DNA of 64,000 nt from Prevotellaceae bacterium (lineage in GTDB: Bacteria > Bacteroidota > Bacteroidia > Bacteroidales > Bacteroidaceae), in assembly GCA_015257125.1 (NCBI GenBank), contig JABZKU010000004.1, forward strand, positions 1 through 64,000, written 5' to 3'. A program made the position numbers and the translations under genes. Positions 18,210 through 27,871 of this stretch are shown here, in pieces. The notes under the pieces were generated by a model. That model was not told the DNA's origin and did not search any database. It saw only the letters and a program-made list of their open reading frames with translations. How positions within the stretch are numbered: position 1 is the stretch's first letter; every line of letters begins with the position of its first letter.

Positions 18210-19556
18210 ATGGACATTTACAAGATCAAAAAGGGGTTGCGCCTGCGACTGACCGGTGAAGCGCATCGGTCGACGCGGGAGGTGGCTCCTTCGACTGAGT
18301 ATGCTGTGCGACCGGCCGACTTTGGAGGCATCACCCCCAAAGTGCTCGTTAAGGTCGGCGATGCCGTGCTCGTCGGTACCCCGTTGTTTGTGGACAAAGC
18401 AACGGAGCAAGTGAAGGTCGTTTCGCCAGTCAGCGGAACGATTACCGCTGTGGAGCGCGGTGAACGCCGTAAACTCTTGAGCATTCGCATTCAGCCCGAC
18501 AGTGTGCAAGTAGCCAAAGAGTTCGAACTCCCGAATGGTGAAGGCGATGCCATGGTACGTTTGCTGCTCGAAAGCGGACTCTTCGCTTATCTCCGTCAGC
18601 GCCCCTACGATGTGGTGCCCACTCCCGGTGTGGCGCCTCGCGATATCTTCGTGAGCGCCTTTTCCTCGATGCCTCTCGCTGCCGATTTCACGTATGTCGC
18701 CGCAGGACAAGAGGAAGACTTCAAGCAAGGTATTGCTGCATTGGCGAAGGTGGCTCCCGTACATCTCGGTGTCAACGACGAACAGCTCAACACGCCCCTG
18801 CTGCCCATCAGCGCGCCCAAGGTCACTGTGGCTTGCTTCCGCGGCCCCAACCCCGCCGGCAATGTGGGAGTGCAGATCAACCGTGTGGCGCCTGTTAACA
18901 AGGGTGAAACGGTGTGGACGATGGCTCCCGAAGTGGTGATCTTCCTCGGCCGATTGTTGCGCACGGGTAAACTCGATTTCACACGCACCATCGCAGTGGG
19001 CGGTAGCGAGATCGAATCACCGCAATATGCACGTGTGAAAGTCGGTGCCCAACTTTCGTCCATTCTCGACGGACAGCTTTTGCCCGCTCAGCACAATGTG
19101 CGTATCATCAACGGTAACCCGCTTGTGGGTGAAAAAGCCAGCCTCGATGATTTCCTCGGTGCACATGTCACAGAAATCACCGCCATTCCCGAAGGTGATG
19201 ACGTGCATGAAGTGCTGGGGTGGATTCGTCCGCGCTTCGACAGCTTCTCAACGAGCCGCAGCTACTTCTCATGGTTGGGCGGAAAGAAGCACTACACGCT
19301 CGATTGCCGCGTGAAAGGCGGCGAACGCCACATGATTATGTCGGCCGAATACGAAAGTGTGTTCCCGATGGACATCTATCCTTCCTATTTGATCAAGGCG
19401 ATCATCACCGGCGACATCGATCGTCAGGAGGCGCTGGGCATCTACGAGGTGGCACCCGAGGATTTCGCTCCCGCGGAATTCGTGTGCTCGTCGAAACTCG
19501 AGTTGCAGCGCATCGTACGCGAGGGACTCGATTTGCTCCGTAAGGAAAACGCATAG
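18210..19556 (+). CDS. nqrA: Na+-translocating NADH:quinone reductase subunit A
   Basis: 448 aa, normal for NqrA. It is the peripheral subunit of Na+-NQR, the pump that oxidises NADH, reduces quinone and exports Na+. It begins with the typical biotinyl/lipoyl-like fold (KIKKGLRLRLTGEA) and keeps the conserved central region (HLGVNDEQLN) and the C-terminal SLBB-like part. First of six co-directional nqr genes with gaps of 13-34 nt, led by a good promoter. Confidence 0.97.
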   Translation: MDIYKIKKGLRLRLTGEAHRSTREVAPSTEYAVRPADFGGITPKVLVKVGDAVLVGTPLFVDKATEQVKVVSPVSGTITAVERGERRKLLSIRIQPDSVQVAKEFELPNGEGDAMVRLLLESGLFAYLRQRPYDVVPTPGVAPRDIFVSAFSSMPLAADFTYVAAGQEEDFKQGIAALAKVAPVHLGVNDEQLNTPLLPISAPKVTVACFRGPNPAGNVGVQINRVAPVNKGETVWTMAPEVVIFLGRLLRTGKLDFTRTIAVGGSEIESPQYARVKVGAQLSSILDGQLLPAQHNVRIINGNPLVGEKASLDDFLGAHVTEITAIPEGDDVHEVLGWIRPRFDSFSTSRSYFSWLGGKKHYTLDCRVKGGERHMIMSAEYESVFPMDIYPSYLIKAIITGDIDRQEALGIYEVAPEDFAPAEFVCSSKLELQRIVREGLDLLRKENA

Positions 19557-19572
19557 AAACTCACCAACGACA

Positions 19573-20733
<1,161 letters not shown>

Positions 20734-20746
20734 AGCGATCAAGACA

Positions 20747-21448
20747 ATGAAACTCAATACCAACAGCAACGTATATACGCTCGTCTACGCCTCGGTGCTG
20801 GTGATTTTCGCCGCCTTCTTGCTGGCATTCGTCGCCTCTGCGCTCAAAAGCAAGCAAGATGAGAACATCGCCAACGACAAGCGAGGACAAATCTTGGCTG
20901 CACTCAACATTCGCAACACCGCGAATGTCGTAGAAGCGTACAAGCAAAACATCGTGGCCGCTCCTGTGCTCAATGTAAAAGGAGAGGTGGTTGACACCGC
21001 AGGTGGCTTCGAGGTCGAATCGAAAGACATCACGGCCAAAGACGACAACGCCAAGCGCCTTCCCCTCTATGTCGCCAAGGTGAACAACGACACCATCTAC
21101 GTAGTACCCCTCTACGGTCGCGGACTTTGGGGCGGTATCTCCGGCTATCTTGCCCTCAAAAAGGATTTCGAAACCGTTTATGGTGCCTATTTCACTCACG
21201 AGAGTGAAACAGCCGGTCTCGGTGCGCGCATCGTGGAAGAGGAATTCCAGCAAAAGTTTGTCGGCAAGAAGGTGTTTACCGACAGCACCTTCAACCACGT
21301 CGCACTCGCGCTCAGCAAAAAGATCGAAGATCCCGAACACCAAGTGGACGCCATCACCGGCGCTACGCTCACGAGCAATGGGGTGACCGACATGTTTGCC
21401 ACCAGCCTGCTGCCGTACAAGCGCTATTTCTCGGCTCATCATCAATAA
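20747..21448 (+). CDS. nqrC: Na+-NQR subunit C (covalent flavoprotein)
   Basis: 233 aa from the ATG at 20747, 13 nt after nqrB; an upstream extension overlaps nqrB and is not used. One N-terminal transmembrane segment and a periplasmic FMN-binding domain. The flavinylation motif DAITGATLTS (Thr207) fits the ApbE recognition sequence exactly. It also has GLWGGISGYLAL and SETAGLGARI, conserved in FMN-binding domains of NqrC/RnfG. Confidence 0.97.
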   Translation: MKLNTNSNVYTLVYASVLVIFAAFLLAFVASALKSKQDENIANDKRGQILAALNIRNTANVVEAYKQNIVAAPVLNVKGEVVDTAGGFEVESKDITAKDDNAKRLPLYVAKVNNDTIYVVPLYGRGLWGGISGYLALKKDFETVYGAYFTHESETAGLGARIVEEEFQQKFVGKKVFTDSTFNHVALALSKKIEDPEHQVDAITGATLTSNGVTDMFATSLLPYKRYFSAHHQ

Positions 21449-21468
21449 CCCCTAAGGACGACAACACT

Positions 21469-22089
21469 ATGAGTCTTTTTTCTAAACGAAACAAGGAAGT
21501 CCTCACCGGGCCCTTGAATCTCGACAACCCCATCGTGGCGCAGGTACTCGGTATCTGCTCGGCGCTGGCTGTGACTTCGCAGTTGAAGCCCGCCATTGTG
21601 ATGGGACTTTCGGTGACGGTGATTACGGCATTTTCCAATGTCATCATTTCGCTCATCCGCAACACCATCCCTTCGCGTATTCGTATCATTGTGCAACTCG
21701 TCGTTGTGGCGGCGCTTGTCACGGTGGTGAGCCAAATCCTCAAAGCCTACGCTTATGATGTGAGCGTGCAGCTTTCGGTCTACGTGGGATTGATTATTAC
21801 TAACTGTATCCTGATGGGACGTCTCGAAGCCTTCGCCATGATGAATGGCCCGTGGGAGTCTTTCCTCGATGGCATCGGCAATGGTTTGGGTTATGCTTGG
21901 ATCTTGGTGGTCGTTGGCTTCGTGCGCGAACTCCTCGGTTCGGGATCGCTCTTCGGAGTGGCTATCCCCGGCCTCGAAGACAACGCCTTCTTCCACAACG
22001 GTATGATGACCATGCCCGCCATGGCGCTCATCATTTGCGGTTGCGTGGTGTGGGCGCATCGTGCTATCAACGATCGCCGGAAACAATGA
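21469..22089 (+). CDS. nqrD: Na+-NQR subunit D
   Basis: 206 aa with six hydrophobic segments. It shows the paired-membrane-subunit hallmark of NqrD/RnfE (NPIVAQVLGICSALAVTSQL; then YVGLIITNCILMGRLEAFAM). With NqrE it forms the inverted pair that holds an intramembrane iron-sulfur centre in known Na+-NQR; the conserved Cys of ITNCILMGR and of the LGICSAL motif are present. Confidence 0.97.
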   Translation: MSLFSKRNKEVLTGPLNLDNPIVAQVLGICSALAVTSQLKPAIVMGLSVTVITAFSNVIISLIRNTIPSRIRIIVQLVVVAALVTVVSQILKAYAYDVSVQLSVYVGLIITNCILMGRLEAFAMMNGPWESFLDGIGNGLGYAWILVVVGFVRELLGSGSLFGVAIPGLEDNAFFHNGMMTMPAMALIICGCVVWAHRAINDRRKQ

Positions 22090-22123
22090 TCGATTCCGGA
22101 CAAATGACAACTGACAAATAGAT

Positions 22124-22753
22124 ATGGAACATCTGCTAAGTCTTTTCGTCCGCTCGATTTTTGTGGACAATATGATATTTGCGTTCTTCCTCGGTATGTG
22201 CTCTTACTTGGCCGTATCGAAGAACGTGAAAACGGCCCTCGGGCTCGGCATCGCCGTCACATTTGTATTGCTGGTGACCGTCCCCATCGACTATCTCCTG
22301 CAAGTGTATGTGTTGAACCCTGATTGCATTGTCGAAGGTGTGGATTTGAGCTTCCTCTCGTTCATTCTTTTCATTGCCGTCATCGCAGGTATCACGCAGT
22401 TGGTGGAAATGGCCGTCGAACGCTTTTCGCCTTCGCTCTACGCGGCGTTGGGTATTTTCCTTCCCCTCATTGCCGTGAACTGTGCCATCATGGGTGCGTC
22501 GCTCTTCATGCAGCAGCGCGTGCTCATGGATCCCGCCACGAGCACACAAGCCATCAGTAGCGTATGGGACGCCCTCGTCTATGCGCTCGGTTCGGGTATC
22601 GGTTGGCTCTTGTCCATTGTGGCACTAGCTGCAATTCGCGAGAAAATGGCCTATACCCATGTGCCTAAGGCGCTCCAAGGTCTCGGCATCACGTTCATCA
22701 CCGTGGGGTTGATGGCGATGGCCTTCATGTGCTTCTCCGGTCTCAAAATCTAA
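22124..22753 (+). CDS. nqrE: Na+-NQR subunit E
   Basis: 209 aa, six hydrophobic segments, homologous to NqrD in inverted topology. The conserved cysteines lie in FFLGMCSYLAVSK and AVNCAIMGASLFM and would ligate the intramembrane 2Fe cluster with NqrD. The gap to nqrD is 34 nt. Confidence 0.97.
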   Translation: MEHLLSLFVRSIFVDNMIFAFFLGMCSYLAVSKNVKTALGLGIAVTFVLLVTVPIDYLLQVYVLNPDCIVEGVDLSFLSFILFIAVIAGITQLVEMAVERFSPSLYAALGIFLPLIAVNCAIMGASLFMQQRVLMDPATSTQAISSVWDALVYALGSGIGWLLSIVALAAIREKMAYTHVPKALQGLGITFITVGLMAMAFMCFSGLKI

Positions 22754-22774
22754 ATCGGAAATTTCCACTACCCT

Positions 22775-24049
22775 ATGGATACAACTCTTATTCTTACCAG
22801 TATTGGCGTCTTCTTTGCCATCATCATCGTGTTGGTGGTCATTCTCCTCATCGCCAAATACTATCTTTCTCCTTCCGGCAACGTGAAAGTCACGATCAAC
22901 GGAAAAGAAACGCTCGAAGTAGAGCAAGGTGCCAGCCTGCTCACCACGCTTTCTGAGAACGGTGTCTACCTGCCTTCCGCTTGTGGCGGTAAAGGTTCGT
23001 GCGGACAATGCAAATGCCAGATTGTTGAAGGCGGTGGCGAGATTCTCGACTCCGAAAAGGGACACTTCACCCGCAAAGAAATCAAGGACAACTGGCGTTT
23101 GGGCTGCCAAGCGAAAGTGAAAGGCGATTTGGCCATCAAAGTCCCCGAAAGTGTGATGGGTGTCAAGGAGTGGGAATGCACCGTGATCGGCAACCGCAAC
23201 GTAGCCACCTTCATCAAGGAGTTTAAGGTGCAGTTGCCTCCCGGAGAGCACATGGATTTTGAACCCGGTTCGTACGCCCAAATTCAGATCCCCGCTTTCT
23301 CGATGGACTATGACAAGGACATCGACAAGAGCCTGATCGGCGATTTGTATCTCCCCGCTTGGGAGAAGTTCGGCCTCCTGGGGTTGAAGTGTGTGAACAC
23401 CGAACCCACGATCCGTGCCTACTCCATGGCCAACTATCCCGACGAAGGCGATATCATCACGCTCACCGTGCGTATTGCCACGCCTCCTTTCAAACCGAAA
23501 GACCAAGGCCCCGGTTTCCTCGATGTGACGCCCGGTATCGCTTCTTCCTACATCTTCAGCCTCAAGCCCGGCGACAAGGTGATGATGAGCGGCCCTTACG
23601 GTGATTTCCACCCGCGCTACAACTCAAAGCGCGAAATGATTTGGGTCGGCGGTGGTGCCGGTATGGCTCCTCTCCGTGCGCAAATCATGCACTTGCTCAA
23701 AACGAAGAACGTGCGCGATCGCGAGATGCACTATTTCTACGGTGCACGTGCCATCGATGAAGTTTTCTTCCTCGAAGATTTCCTTCAGCTCGAAAAGGAT
23801 TTCCCCAACTTCCACTTCCACCTCGCGCTCGACCGTCCCGATCCCAAGGCCGATGCCATGGGGGTGAAGTACACTGCGGGCTTTATTGCTCCCGTGATGG
23901 GCGACACCTACCTCAAGGCACACGAAGCGCCCGAGGACATCGAGTATTACCTCTGTGGACCTCCCATGATGTCCAAGACGGTGCTCGACTTGCTCGATTC
24001 GCTCGGAGTAGAACGCGACATGATCTCGTTCGACGACTTCGGCGGTTAA
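22775..24049 (+). CDS. nqrF: Na+-NQR subunit F (NADH dehydrogenase, FAD and 2Fe-2S)
   Basis: 424 aa. One N-terminal transmembrane helix, a ferredoxin domain with CGGKGSCGQCKC (Cys70, 76 and 79) and the distal Cys in RLGCQAKV, then a ferredoxin-reductase FAD domain (RAYSMANYP) and an NADH domain (GGGAGMAPLRAQIM; CGPPMM). It is the electron entry point of the complex. Last gene of the operon, followed by a terminator after 19 nt. Confidence 0.97.
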   Translation: MDTTLILTSIGVFFAIIIVLVVILLIAKYYLSPSGNVKVTINGKETLEVEQGASLLTTLSENGVYLPSACGGKGSCGQCKCQIVEGGGEILDSEKGHFTRKEIKDNWRLGCQAKVKGDLAIKVPESVMGVKEWECTVIGNRNVATFIKEFKVQLPPGEHMDFEPGSYAQIQIPAFSMDYDKDIDKSLIGDLYLPAWEKFGLLGLKCVNTEPTIRAYSMANYPDEGDIITLTVRIATPPFKPKDQGPGFLDVTPGIASSYIFSLKPGDKVMMSGPYGDFHPRYNSKREMIWVGGGAGMAPLRAQIMHLLKTKNVRDREMHYFYGARAIDEVFFLEDFLQLEKDFPNFHFHLALDRPDPKADAMGVKYTAGFIAPVMGDTYLKAHEAPEDIEYYLCGPPMMSKTVLDLLDSLGVERDMISFDDFGG

Positions 24050-24068
24050 TCCTAACCCGTATATCTCT

Positions 24069-24102
24069 TCCCTCTCTCGACTCAGTCGAGGGAGGGATTT
24101 TT
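24069..24102 (+). terminator. Intrinsic terminator of the nqr operon
   Basis: A 12 bp stem with one G-T pair (24069-24080 with 24086-24097), a 5 nt loop and a following T run. Confidence 0.88.
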
Positions 24103-24273
24103 GTTTTAAAAGTCTGCTCGATTGGGAAGTGGCACAAAAAGGTATCGGACGTCAGCAACAGACCGTGCACTTGTTTCGTGAAAAAGTCCTCCCCCCATTG
24201 CAGATCTGTCTATCTTGTTGGTGCGCAATGGTGTCCTTAGCGGCATCGTGTGTCGGGTTTTTCATAAAGTCAA

Positions 24274-24837
24274 AGATCGTGTGCGTTGGTCGATTGGGAG
24301 AAACCCAAGAATTCACGCTATCTGGACGCCGCAGAGCGGCTGGGAAAAAGGGAAAATGTGTTTTATCAAGCGCAAAGATAAAACTTTTGTTTCGAATCAT
24401 CGAGATTTGTAGAAGAAAATAGTTGCCATTTTTCGAGAAGATAGAAGTAGGAATAAAAACAAGTGGACTTTTTCTCGAATGTCGTCCACTTTCATCTACA
24501 AGTTCTCTCTATTTTGAGAAAAGGTGGGTATTCTCTTGTCTGAGGTTTGGAGAGCTGTTCTACCTCTCGCGCGTAGGTACGCCTAAGCGGACACGCGCCT
24601 GCACATCGCGCACTCAACAAGTTCGCAATTCTTGCCTTCACCCTTCACCTTCACCCGTAATGAGTTGATTATTCGCATGTTGTGGGTGAAGTTTTGTGCC
24701 TTTTTTAGCGTTCACCGGTGAAGGGAAATAAGGTGAAACCTTCACCTGCAAAGGTCTGTTCATCAGTTATTTACCCTCTCAGGGTGAAGGCAAAAAACGA
24801 AAAAAGCCGGACGCGCGCCTACGCGTGCGCGTTGGGA
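24274..24837. repeat. Non-coding repeat module, copy 1
   Basis: This stretch aligns by eye with the reverse complement of 63313-63900 over its whole length, with scattered mismatches and small gaps. Shared landmarks: TCAAAGATCGT at the left; a GTGTTTTATCAAG block; a TTTCGAATCATCGA block; a hairpin repeat with GTGGAC; ACGCGCCTGCACATCGCGCA; a field of TTCACC/GGTGAA words; and a terminal GTGAAGGCAAAAAACGAAAA plus GCG palindrome. The last ~52 bp also occur alone at 28140-28191. No credible protein is encoded. The flanks (24103-24273 and 24838-25177) hold nothing I recognise. Confidence 0.65.
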
Positions 24838-25177
24838 GTCTCGGAGCACATGATAGCCATTGGGGAATGCACATGTGCTTTCTCATTGAAGGTTCATCGG
24901 TGTGGAGGGCATCCCGTCTTCGACTGTTTGCACGAGACAAGAGGAAACATCGGGTGCGTCTGAATAAAAGTTTGATGAAATATCGGTCATTATTTCATGG
25001 TGTCGGGAGAAGTGCCTAATTTTGTTTATGATGATGGTTACCGTAAACTACTCGCGTTCGGTAGTATAGGCACGCTAAGGGGGCGTCTGATGAAGAGCGG
25101 GCAAGGATTGCTTTAGGGGAATAACGTGGAGCTTACGCTTCTCTTCCTATGGTCGTACGCGAGAAGAAGCAAAGAAA

Positions 25178-26278
25178 ATGGCGAAAGATATGACTAAACA
25201 GGAATTATTAGAGACATCCTTAATTCAAGCGGTTTGCTACGATAGAAATTTAGAGGAGGTACAACGAATAGCCAATGAAGCACCTGAACTGTTTACGCAC
25301 GAACGCAGCTTGGGAAGCCATGGAAATGTGTTAGCTTGCACTGCAGCTTCGTGGCATAGCACCGAACTGTTGGAATGGTTGCTGGAACGCTTCCCGGAGT
25401 TTGATATTGACTATTGTCACAATGGGGTCTCACCGCTTATTTGTGCTGTAATGCATGAAAGGAAGTCTTGTACTTTGTGGTTATTGGAGCGAGGGGCTTT
25501 GATTGATAATCCTGAGGGAAGAATCCCACCTCAATGGTCTGCTGCAATGGATGAAGATATTCAACTTTTGGAGCATCTGCTCGAGTTAGGTGCAGACCCT
25601 AATCGAATGCATGTGAATTTAGATACTTTTCCGCTGGATGTGGCTAAAGGAGCAACTCGGCAAATCTTGCAGCGCCTTAATGCCATAGGGCTGTATGAAC
25701 GCCCCGATTGGGCACTTGAGGACATTCCGGGCAATGCTGTGATGGGCGAATTGATGCTTAAGCTAAAGAGTCGAGTTTCGCCGCTTATCGTAGATGTACA
25801 ATCGGATATAGACGTTCGGCTTCGTATGATGGCAGTCAATAAAGATAAGCATCGTCTACTCTTCACTCATGGTTTGTTTGCTTTGGATGCGACGTTTGAA
25901 CTCTCTTTGGTCGTGGCGCATCGTTGGAATCCTTACAGCAGGAAGACATTATCACGTTTTCCTATAGAATTGATCAAGAGATTGAGTCATTATTTCTATA
26001 GGGAAGCTGAGCCTCATGATGGTTTGTTCATCGATAAAGAGGATGAGCCGGTGAAGGATTTGGTTTGGCCTGAAGGCATTGTGGGCATGATGCTCAGTCA
26101 CTTGAATTGGGCGGATGGCTTTTCTTACACGCTATATACTTTACTCCCCGTCCGCAGTAAGCGCAGCGTTAAGGACATTAAGACGGTGGAGAAGAATAGG
26201 AGTGCGGGTTGGCAGAAAGGAGCAATATACAAAAAAACTCATCAGGCAGTATATTCCCAAACAAGCCAACTTCGATGA
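25178..26278 (+). CDS. Ankyrin-repeat plus SUFU-like protein, probable immunity protein; 3' end fused to IS remnant
   Basis: 366 aa as read. Residues ~40-170 hold ankyrin-type repeats (SPLICAVMHERKSCTLWLLE, QLLEHLLELGADPN). Residues ~200-320 look like a suppressor-of-fused (SUFU) domain (HRLLFTHGLFALDATFELSL; IELIKRLSHYFYRE). Both domains are known among immunity proteins of polymorphic toxin systems. The last ~25 residues (GWQKGAIYKKTHQAVYSQTS) are out-of-frame translation of an IS30 transposase end, so the natural C-terminus appears lost or replaced. No neighbouring intact toxin is seen. The domain calls are by eye. Confidence 0.6.
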   Translation: MAKDMTKQELLETSLIQAVCYDRNLEEVQRIANEAPELFTHERSLGSHGNVLACTAASWHSTELLEWLLERFPEFDIDYCHNGVSPLICAVMHERKSCTLWLLERGALIDNPEGRIPPQWSAAMDEDIQLLEHLLELGADPNRMHVNLDTFPLDVAKGATRQILQRLNAIGLYERPDWALEDIPGNAVMGELMLKLKSRVSPLIVDVQSDIDVRLRMMAVNKDKHRLLFTHGLFALDATFELSLVVAHRWNPYSRKTLSRFPIELIKRLSHYFYREAEPHDGLFIDKEDEPVKDLVWPEGIVGMMLSHLNWADGFSYTLYTLLPVRSKRSVKDIKTVEKNRSAGWQKGAIYKKTHQAVYSQTSQLR

Positions 26279-26414
26279 TTTGACAGATAAAAAGATTGCA
26301 AGTATACAGAAGAAAATCAACAATAGACCGAGGCAAAAGCTGAGGTTTGAAACACCAAAAGCAGAGTTCTACAAAAGAATAGTCTAATTTTGCACTTGCC
26401 GGTTGACTCTACGG
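26205..26414 (+). mobile_element. IS30-family transposase 3' remnant
   Basis: It matches the 3' part of the transposase at 62.1-63.1 kb: WQKGAI, then in the next frame KLIRQYIPKQANFDDLTDKK and RPRQKLRFETPKAEFYKRIV, followed by the same element end (TTTTGCACTTG...GTTGACTCTACGG). A 5 nt deletion just after GGAGCAAT relative to the 62 kb copy breaks the frame. Only the last ~70 codons and the terminus remain. Confidence 0.8.
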
Positions 26415-26737
26415 CTTGGTCTAGCCAAAGTGTTTCGATCAATGTCAAGAGCAGAATATTTTGATATCAAACATAATGGGGGAATAGTTATGGACAAATG
26501 GAAAGTAAATGGTTTGCGAATAGCTATGATGATGCCGTAGCATTTGAACATAGGTTAGGATATGGAATAGATACGAAGTTCTATGTGGTTGGATTTGAGA
26601 TAGATGATGAGATTTTGTCTGGGGCATACAAGGTCAAAAACCTAGATGCAATTGGAGATGTTCTAGCAATAGATGCAGGTCAGCTCAACAACTCTATCCC
26701 CACTGTGACTTCTATCAATAGTCAACGAGTAAAATAG
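26415..26737 (+). pseudogene. Toxin C-terminal fragment, cut by IS30 end and frameshifted
   Basis: Directly after the IS30 terminus, one frame reads LGLAKVFRSMSRAEYFDIKH, then NGGI. A second frame, open from 26477, continues ESKWFANSYDDAVAFEHRLG and ends NLDAIGDVLAIDAGQLNN to a stop at 26735-26737. Joined, they resemble the C-terminal domain of secreted polymorphic toxins (pattern: FRxMSxAEY, then KWFAxSxxDAxxF). A frame break lies near 26490-26500. The 5' part of the parent gene is absent. The fold and activity are not known; an ADP-ribosyltransferase-like fold is only a guess. Confidence 0.5.
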
Positions 26738-26747
26738 ATTCTCACTA

Positions 26748-27026
26748 ATGAAAAAATCGGTTCTCATAGAATGGACGAAAGAATATTTTATTAGAGAGTC
26801 AAAAGAATTACCAGATACAACTCGACTACACACTCAGTTGTATGTGAATGGTGAGGTTTGGACTCTTGTTATTGATTTTGAGACTTCTCCCAAGGAGCAA
26901 GGATTCCTCTCTATTGGAGTTTCTCATTTGCTAATTACAGATGCTCCTGTCGAGTTGAAAGAGGGAGATACTTTTCCTTTTTGGGATGGTGCTACCCAAA
27001 TTGGGACATGCCTACTGATTGACTGA
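26748..27026 (+). CDS. Small beta-rich protein, candidate immunity protein
   Basis: 92 aa, ATG start 10 nt after the toxin fragment. The sequence alternates short strands (LHTQLYVNGEVWTLVIDFET; GFLSIGVSHLLI) and ends with FPFWDGATQIGTCLLID, resembling a small barrel. There are no membrane segments or signal. Its position right behind a toxin-like C-terminus suggests it is the cognate immunity protein, now orphaned. I do not recognise a named family with confidence. Confidence 0.55.
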   Translation: MKKSVLIEWTKEYFIRESKELPDTTRLHTQLYVNGEVWTLVIDFETSPKEQGFLSIGVSHLLITDAPVELKEGDTFPFWDGATQIGTCLLID

Positions 27027-27145
27027 TTTCTTAATAGAGTAACTCTTCTATCGATCAACTTTTCATGCTCTATCAGGAACAATCCATACAGTGTACCAAC
27101 AAAATATAGATTGGGATTAACCTGTAAATATTCGCAGTGGAGTAA

Positions 27146-27435
27146 AAACTAATTTATTGCGAGAGAAGGGGGGAACGCTCCATTTATAAAGACGGAAAAT
27201 ATCAGCAAATCCAACTGCATCATTCAAGACAGAATGCAAAAGGTTCTCTCAGCATCAACTCATCAAGGTACTATTCATTTAAGGCGCTTCATCCATGCTT
27301 ACCTAATTCGCATCCAGACAATCTCGTAAATCAAAGTTCTTTTATGTAGACCGGGAGGCCTGCAGGAGAGAGCGAGCAGAAGCCGAAATACAGAAAAGAC
27401 ATGTAGCGAACATTGGATCTCAAGCGGTTCATTAG
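27146..27435 (+). pseudogene. Decayed HNH/LHH-type nuclease toxin C-terminus
   Basis: An open frame from 27146 reads GKYQQIQLHHSRQNAKGSL, then KALHPCLPNSHPDNLVNQSS, to a TAG at 27347-27349. In the next frame translation continues FYVDREACRRERAEAEIQKR to a stop at 27433-27435. The LHH-x3-Q and KALHP...HP...V...F..DRE pattern is typical of the nuclease domains at the ends of Rhs and related polymorphic toxins. One frameshift and loss of the 5' part make it a relic. It ends 9 nt before a SUKH immunity gene. The stretch 27027-27145 shows nothing else. Confidence 0.6.
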
Positions 27436-27444
27436 AAAAACATC

Positions 27445-27870
27445 ATGATATCATTAGATCGTATAAACAAGCTAAAAGAGAATGGGTGGTGGTATGACAC
27501 ACCCTCAGAAGAGTACATCAGTGCTCTCAGAGAATTAGGCATTGATCCTAACAGTGCAATAGGACAATTTTATATCCATGCAGAGGATGGTCCCACATTC
27601 ACCAGCAAAGGAGTTGTTTTATATCATATCTGTTGGTTTTTATTATTCTCGACCTATGAACTCGATATGCTTAGAGCTTCTGATGGATTAGGATTACCCA
27701 AGGAGTTCATTCCTCTTGATAGTTTTGAGGGCGAGGTTGGTTTTTTTTACAACAAACAGACTGAAGAAGTCTTTCAGTTTTCATTGAATCGATCAACCGA
27801 AAACACCACACAACTAGCTATTATTGCAAAATGGGATACATTTAATCTTTTCTTAGATTGGTATCTGTAA
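27445..27870 (+). CDS. SUKH (SMI1/KNR4-like) immunity protein
   Basis: 141 aa, intact. The pattern WWYDTPSEEYI, then LGIDPNSAIGQFYIHAEDGP, EFIPLDSFEGEVGFFYN and FNLFLDWYL fits the SMI1/KNR4 (SUKH) superfamily, whose bacterial members neutralise nuclease toxins of polymorphic toxin systems. It lies directly downstream of the decayed nuclease C-terminus, as expected for a toxin-immunity pair. The immunity gene has outlived its toxin. Confidence 0.78.
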   Translation: MISLDRINKLKENGWWYDTPSEEYISALRELGIDPNSAIGQFYIHAEDGPTFTSKGVVLYHICWFLLFSTYELDMLRASDGLGLPKEFIPLDSFEGEVGFFYNKQTEEVFQFSLNRSTENTTQLAIIAKWDTFNLFLDWYL

Positions 27871-27871
27871 A

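Noticed and set aside
21442..23611. Long minus-strand frames within nqrD, nqrE and nqrF
   Set aside because: They lie wholly inside clear nqr genes and read as His/Arg/Asp-rich shadow translation.
24600..24800. CRISPR-like array suggested by repeated TTCACC/GGTGAA words
   Set aside because: The words are short, irregularly spaced and in both orientations; there is no constant repeat length or spacer pattern and no cas gene.
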